Positions 62,242-64,000 of a stretch of DNA of 64,000 nucleotides are shown in pieces. The notes beneath the pieces were generated by a model. That model was given only the letters and a program-made list of their open reading frames with translations. It was not told the DNA's origin and searched no databases. The stretch's first letter is position 1. Each line of letters opens with the position of its first letter. The DNA lies in NCBI GenBank assembly GCA_963205275.1, contig CAUJIH010000011.1, positions 1 through 64,000 of the forward strand. The letters are read 5' to 3'. The DNA is from Verrucomicrobiota bacterium (GTDB taxonomy: Bacteria > Verrucomicrobiota > Verrucomicrobiia > Verrucomicrobiales > DEV007). The position numbers were made by a program, and so were the translations under genes.

Positions 62242-64000
62242 ATGAAGCAGTCAACAGCGCCCGTCGTCCCGCCCAAACTCCTCGTCCCTTTTCTGCTGGT
62301 AACCTTACTTTTTCCCCTTTGGGGATTCGCCAACGACATCACGAACCCGATGGTCGCGGCGTTTAAAAATATCCTTCTACTAAGCAATTTCGAGAGTTCG
62401 CTCGTGCAGGGGGCCTTTTACGGAGGCTATGCGCTCATGGCCATCCCAGCAGCGATCTTCATCACCCGTTTTACCTACAAGAAGGGTATCCTCCTCGGCT
62501 TGGGGCTCTACGCCCTCGGCTGTCTCCTGTTCATCCCGGCCGGATGGACGCTCAGCTTCTATCCCTTTCTCTTCGCCTATCTGGTGATGACCAGTGGCCT
62601 ATCCTTTCTGGAAACCACTGCCAATCCCTACATTCTGTCGATGGGGGATGAGAGCACGGCGACTCGACGGCTGAATCTGGCACAGGCCTTCAATCCGATG
62701 GGTTCCATCATCGGGATGTTCGTCGCCAGCATGGTGATCTTGGTCAATCTCAACAGCACCAGCGAGAGCACGAGGCGTATCCTAGTGGCTGCAGCGGATC
62801 AGGGGCAATCGGCACATCTCCAAGTGAGCGAAAAAATCGCCTCCGATCTGGATGTTCTGCAAAAGACGATTTCGGAGCCGAACTGGACCGCACGGAAGCG
62901 ATCTGCAAAAAAGGCGGAGGAGCTAACTGCAGCCCTGACTCATGATCTCGATCTGCTCGTCAATCCTCACGCAGATCGGATTCCCTCGATCCGAGAGGCG
63001 CTTACCTCAACTCCACGGAGCAACCCATTCGTCGAAGCGCTTCGCTCAGTCGCCGTCGTTCTCCAACTTCTCCCTGCTCCGACTCCGAGCCTTGCAGAGA
63101 AGGAACAACAGGAGTTCTTCGGAGGTCCGGTGGGGATGGAATTAGCGACAATTTTGGATCAGGAAACTCAGGCGGCAAAAGCCCTACCCGAGTTTAAGGA
63201 AGGGAAAGCGGCTCTCGCAAATGCGCTTCCGATGGCAGAAGCTGTGCTTGCAGAAACCTCCGGCATATATTCCGCTCTGAATGAAGGCAGTCAGGCCGAC
63301 AAATCGACGGCGGCAGATCAAGTCTCCTCGACTATTCTGTCGTTGGAAAAAGCGATCCTCGACGCCAAGCAAGCCTTTGCCGCACTCCCTATCCTAACTC
63401 TCCAGCCTGTGTTTGAAAAATTCGGAGATGAATTTGCGCAGATTCGAGAGACAGATCTTTTCACGGTCGTTGGTCCCTATGCACTGATGGGCGGACTGCT
63501 CCTGCTCGTCTTCCTCTTTTTTGTCTGGAAGCTTCCCGCTTCTGTCCCCAGCGAGAGCGGTACTTCGGAGAATCGCAGTTCCTCTCACCAGCCTCTCCAC
63601 ATCGCAGCGACTTTGAAGCGACTGCGTGGGCGCCCTCGCTACTGGGAAGGTGTGATTGCCCAAACCTTTTATGTAGGAGCGCAGATCATGTGTTGGACCT
63701 TCATCATCCAATACGCCGAGCTTGAACTGGGGATTTCCAAAGCGACTGCCCAGAATTGCAATATCTTGGCAATGGTGATCTTCGTCTCCAGCCGCTTCGT
63801 TTGTACCTTCCTACTTCACTACGTTTCGCCCGGATTTCTCATCGGACTGCTGGCTCTCGGCGGGATCCTCTTCACCGGTGGCACAATTTTTCTTCAGGGC
63901 TACGCTGGGCTATATTGCCTGATCGCGGTCTCTGCTTGCATGTCGTTGATGTTTCCCACCATATACGGGATCGCATTGAAAGGACTCGGCGACGATGCCA
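62242..64000 (+). CDS. FucP-like MFS sugar:H+ symporter (truncated by the window edge)
   Basis: The frame opens at the ATG at 62242 and runs past the end of the window (586 codons so far, no stop), so the gene is partial. The start PFLLVTLLFPLWGFANDITNP is the FucP signature. TM segments include GGYALMAIPAAIFITRF and a characteristic SFLETTANPYILSMGD, and late parts read YVGAQIMCWTFIIQYAE and SLMFPTIYGIALKGLG. FucP imports L-fucose, and relatives import other hexoses with protons. An unusual hydrophilic insert of about 235 residues (about 172-407), rich in Ala, Glu and Lys, replaces the short TM6-TM7 loop. It follows the EEP gene by 39 bp. Confidence 0.88.
   Translation, partial: MKQSTAPVVPPKLLVPFLLVTLLFPLWGFANDITNPMVAAFKNILLLSNFESSLVQGAFYGGYALMAIPAAIFITRFTYKKGILLGLGLYALGCLLFIPAGWTLSFYPFLFAYLVMTSGLSFLETTANPYILSMGDESTATRRLNLAQAFNPMGSIIGMFVASMVILVNLNSTSESTRRILVAAADQGQSAHLQVSEKIASDLDVLQKTISEPNWTARKRSAKKAEELTAALTHDLDLLVNPHADRIPSIREALTSTPRSNPFVEALRSVAVVLQLLPAPTPSLAEKEQQEFFGGPVGMELATILDQETQAAKALPEFKEGKAALANALPMAEAVLAETSGIYSALNEGSQADKSTAADQVSSTILSLEKAILDAKQAFAALPILTLQPVFEKFGDEFAQIRETDLFTVVGPYALMGGLLLLVFLFFVWKLPASVPSESGTSENRSSSHQPLHIAATLKRLRGRPRYWEGVIAQTFYVGAQIMCWTFIIQYAELELGISKATAQNCNILAMVIFVSSRFVCTFLLHYVSPGFLIGLLALGGILFTGGTIFLQGYAGLYCLIAVSACMSLMFPTIYGIALKGLGDDA

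Noticed and set aside
1-64000. tRNA or rRNA genes
   Set aside because: No tRNA-like T-loop or rRNA-like stretch was recognised by eye; a covariance search would be needed to be sure.

Overview
The window reads as a chromosomal segment of a Gram-negative bacterium of the PVC superphylum, most likely Verrucomicrobiota. The gene content supports this: secreted PQQ/cytochrome-c-type dehydrogenases, SHD1 plus LamG-like secreted proteins, DUF4838 and LamG-type glycan proteins with signal peptides, Tat-exported sialidase-like and phosphatase proteins, a CcoN-CcoO fusion oxidase, and the conserved rpmH-rnpA-yidD-yidC-jag block. Composition is moderately GC-rich. The taxonomic call is inference from gene content; no rRNA or tRNA gene was seen.

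Layout. (1) About 1-10,820 is an accessory island. It holds a type III-like restriction helicase-nuclease (res) followed by an unusually long beta-class methyltransferase (mod), a REP-associated tyrosine transposase (RAYT), a RelE/ParE-like-UvrD fusion helicase, and a frameshifted IS66 transposase remnant. The gaps between these genes carry short hairpin repeats (REP-like), including a 231-bp unit in tandem; I noticed none elsewhere in the window. (2) 10.8-16.7 kb: a TonB-dependent receptor, probably for cobalamin, followed by B12-dependent methionine synthase MetH. (3) 16.8-24.3 kb: two exported phosphatases, then a translationally coupled pair of secreted proteins (unknown protein plus a propeller/cytochrome c dehydrogenase) and an HpcH/HpaI-type aldolase with a signal peptide. 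(4) 24.4-29.7 kb: an NfeD-like protein with flotillin, a zincin-like protein, PBP4-type DacB and a secreted SHD1 protein. (5) 29.9-35.4 kb: an HtrA-like protease, an apparently inactive paralogue, then a DUF47/Pit phosphate uptake pair. (6) 35.4-45.9 kb: housekeeping genes (rpmH, rnpA, yidD, yidC, jag, rpoZ, uvrB, pepP, rpmB, a UreF-like orphan, clpS). (7) 45.9-54.2 kb, minus strand: a compact cbb3 oxidase operon whose genes mostly overlap by 4 bp (ccoS-like, ccoNO fusion, ccoQ, one-haem ccoP, ccoG, a 49-residue membrane peptide, SafE-like, ccoI). (8) 54.4-64 kb: a PocR/AraC regulator and a secreted glycan-utilisation locus ending in a truncated FucP-like sugar transporter.

How the genes fit together. 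The res/mod pair and the toxin-like-domain helicase look like genome-defence functions in a region also being reshaped by a RAYT and IS66. Outer-membrane uptake of B12 would feed MetH directly. The two phosphatases and the Pit system fit phosphate scavenging. The cbb3 cluster carries both structural and copper/haem assembly functions, so it could build a microaerobic terminal oxidase on its own. The last 10 kb would sense, hydrolyse and import a sugar.

The most unusual items are the AT-rich, apparently replaced target-recognition segment of the methyltransferase together with its altered motif I; the covarying REP hairpins around the RAYT; the RelE-UvrD fusion; the active/inactive HtrA pair; and the one-haem CcoP with a tiny membrane peptide in the position normally held by CcoH.
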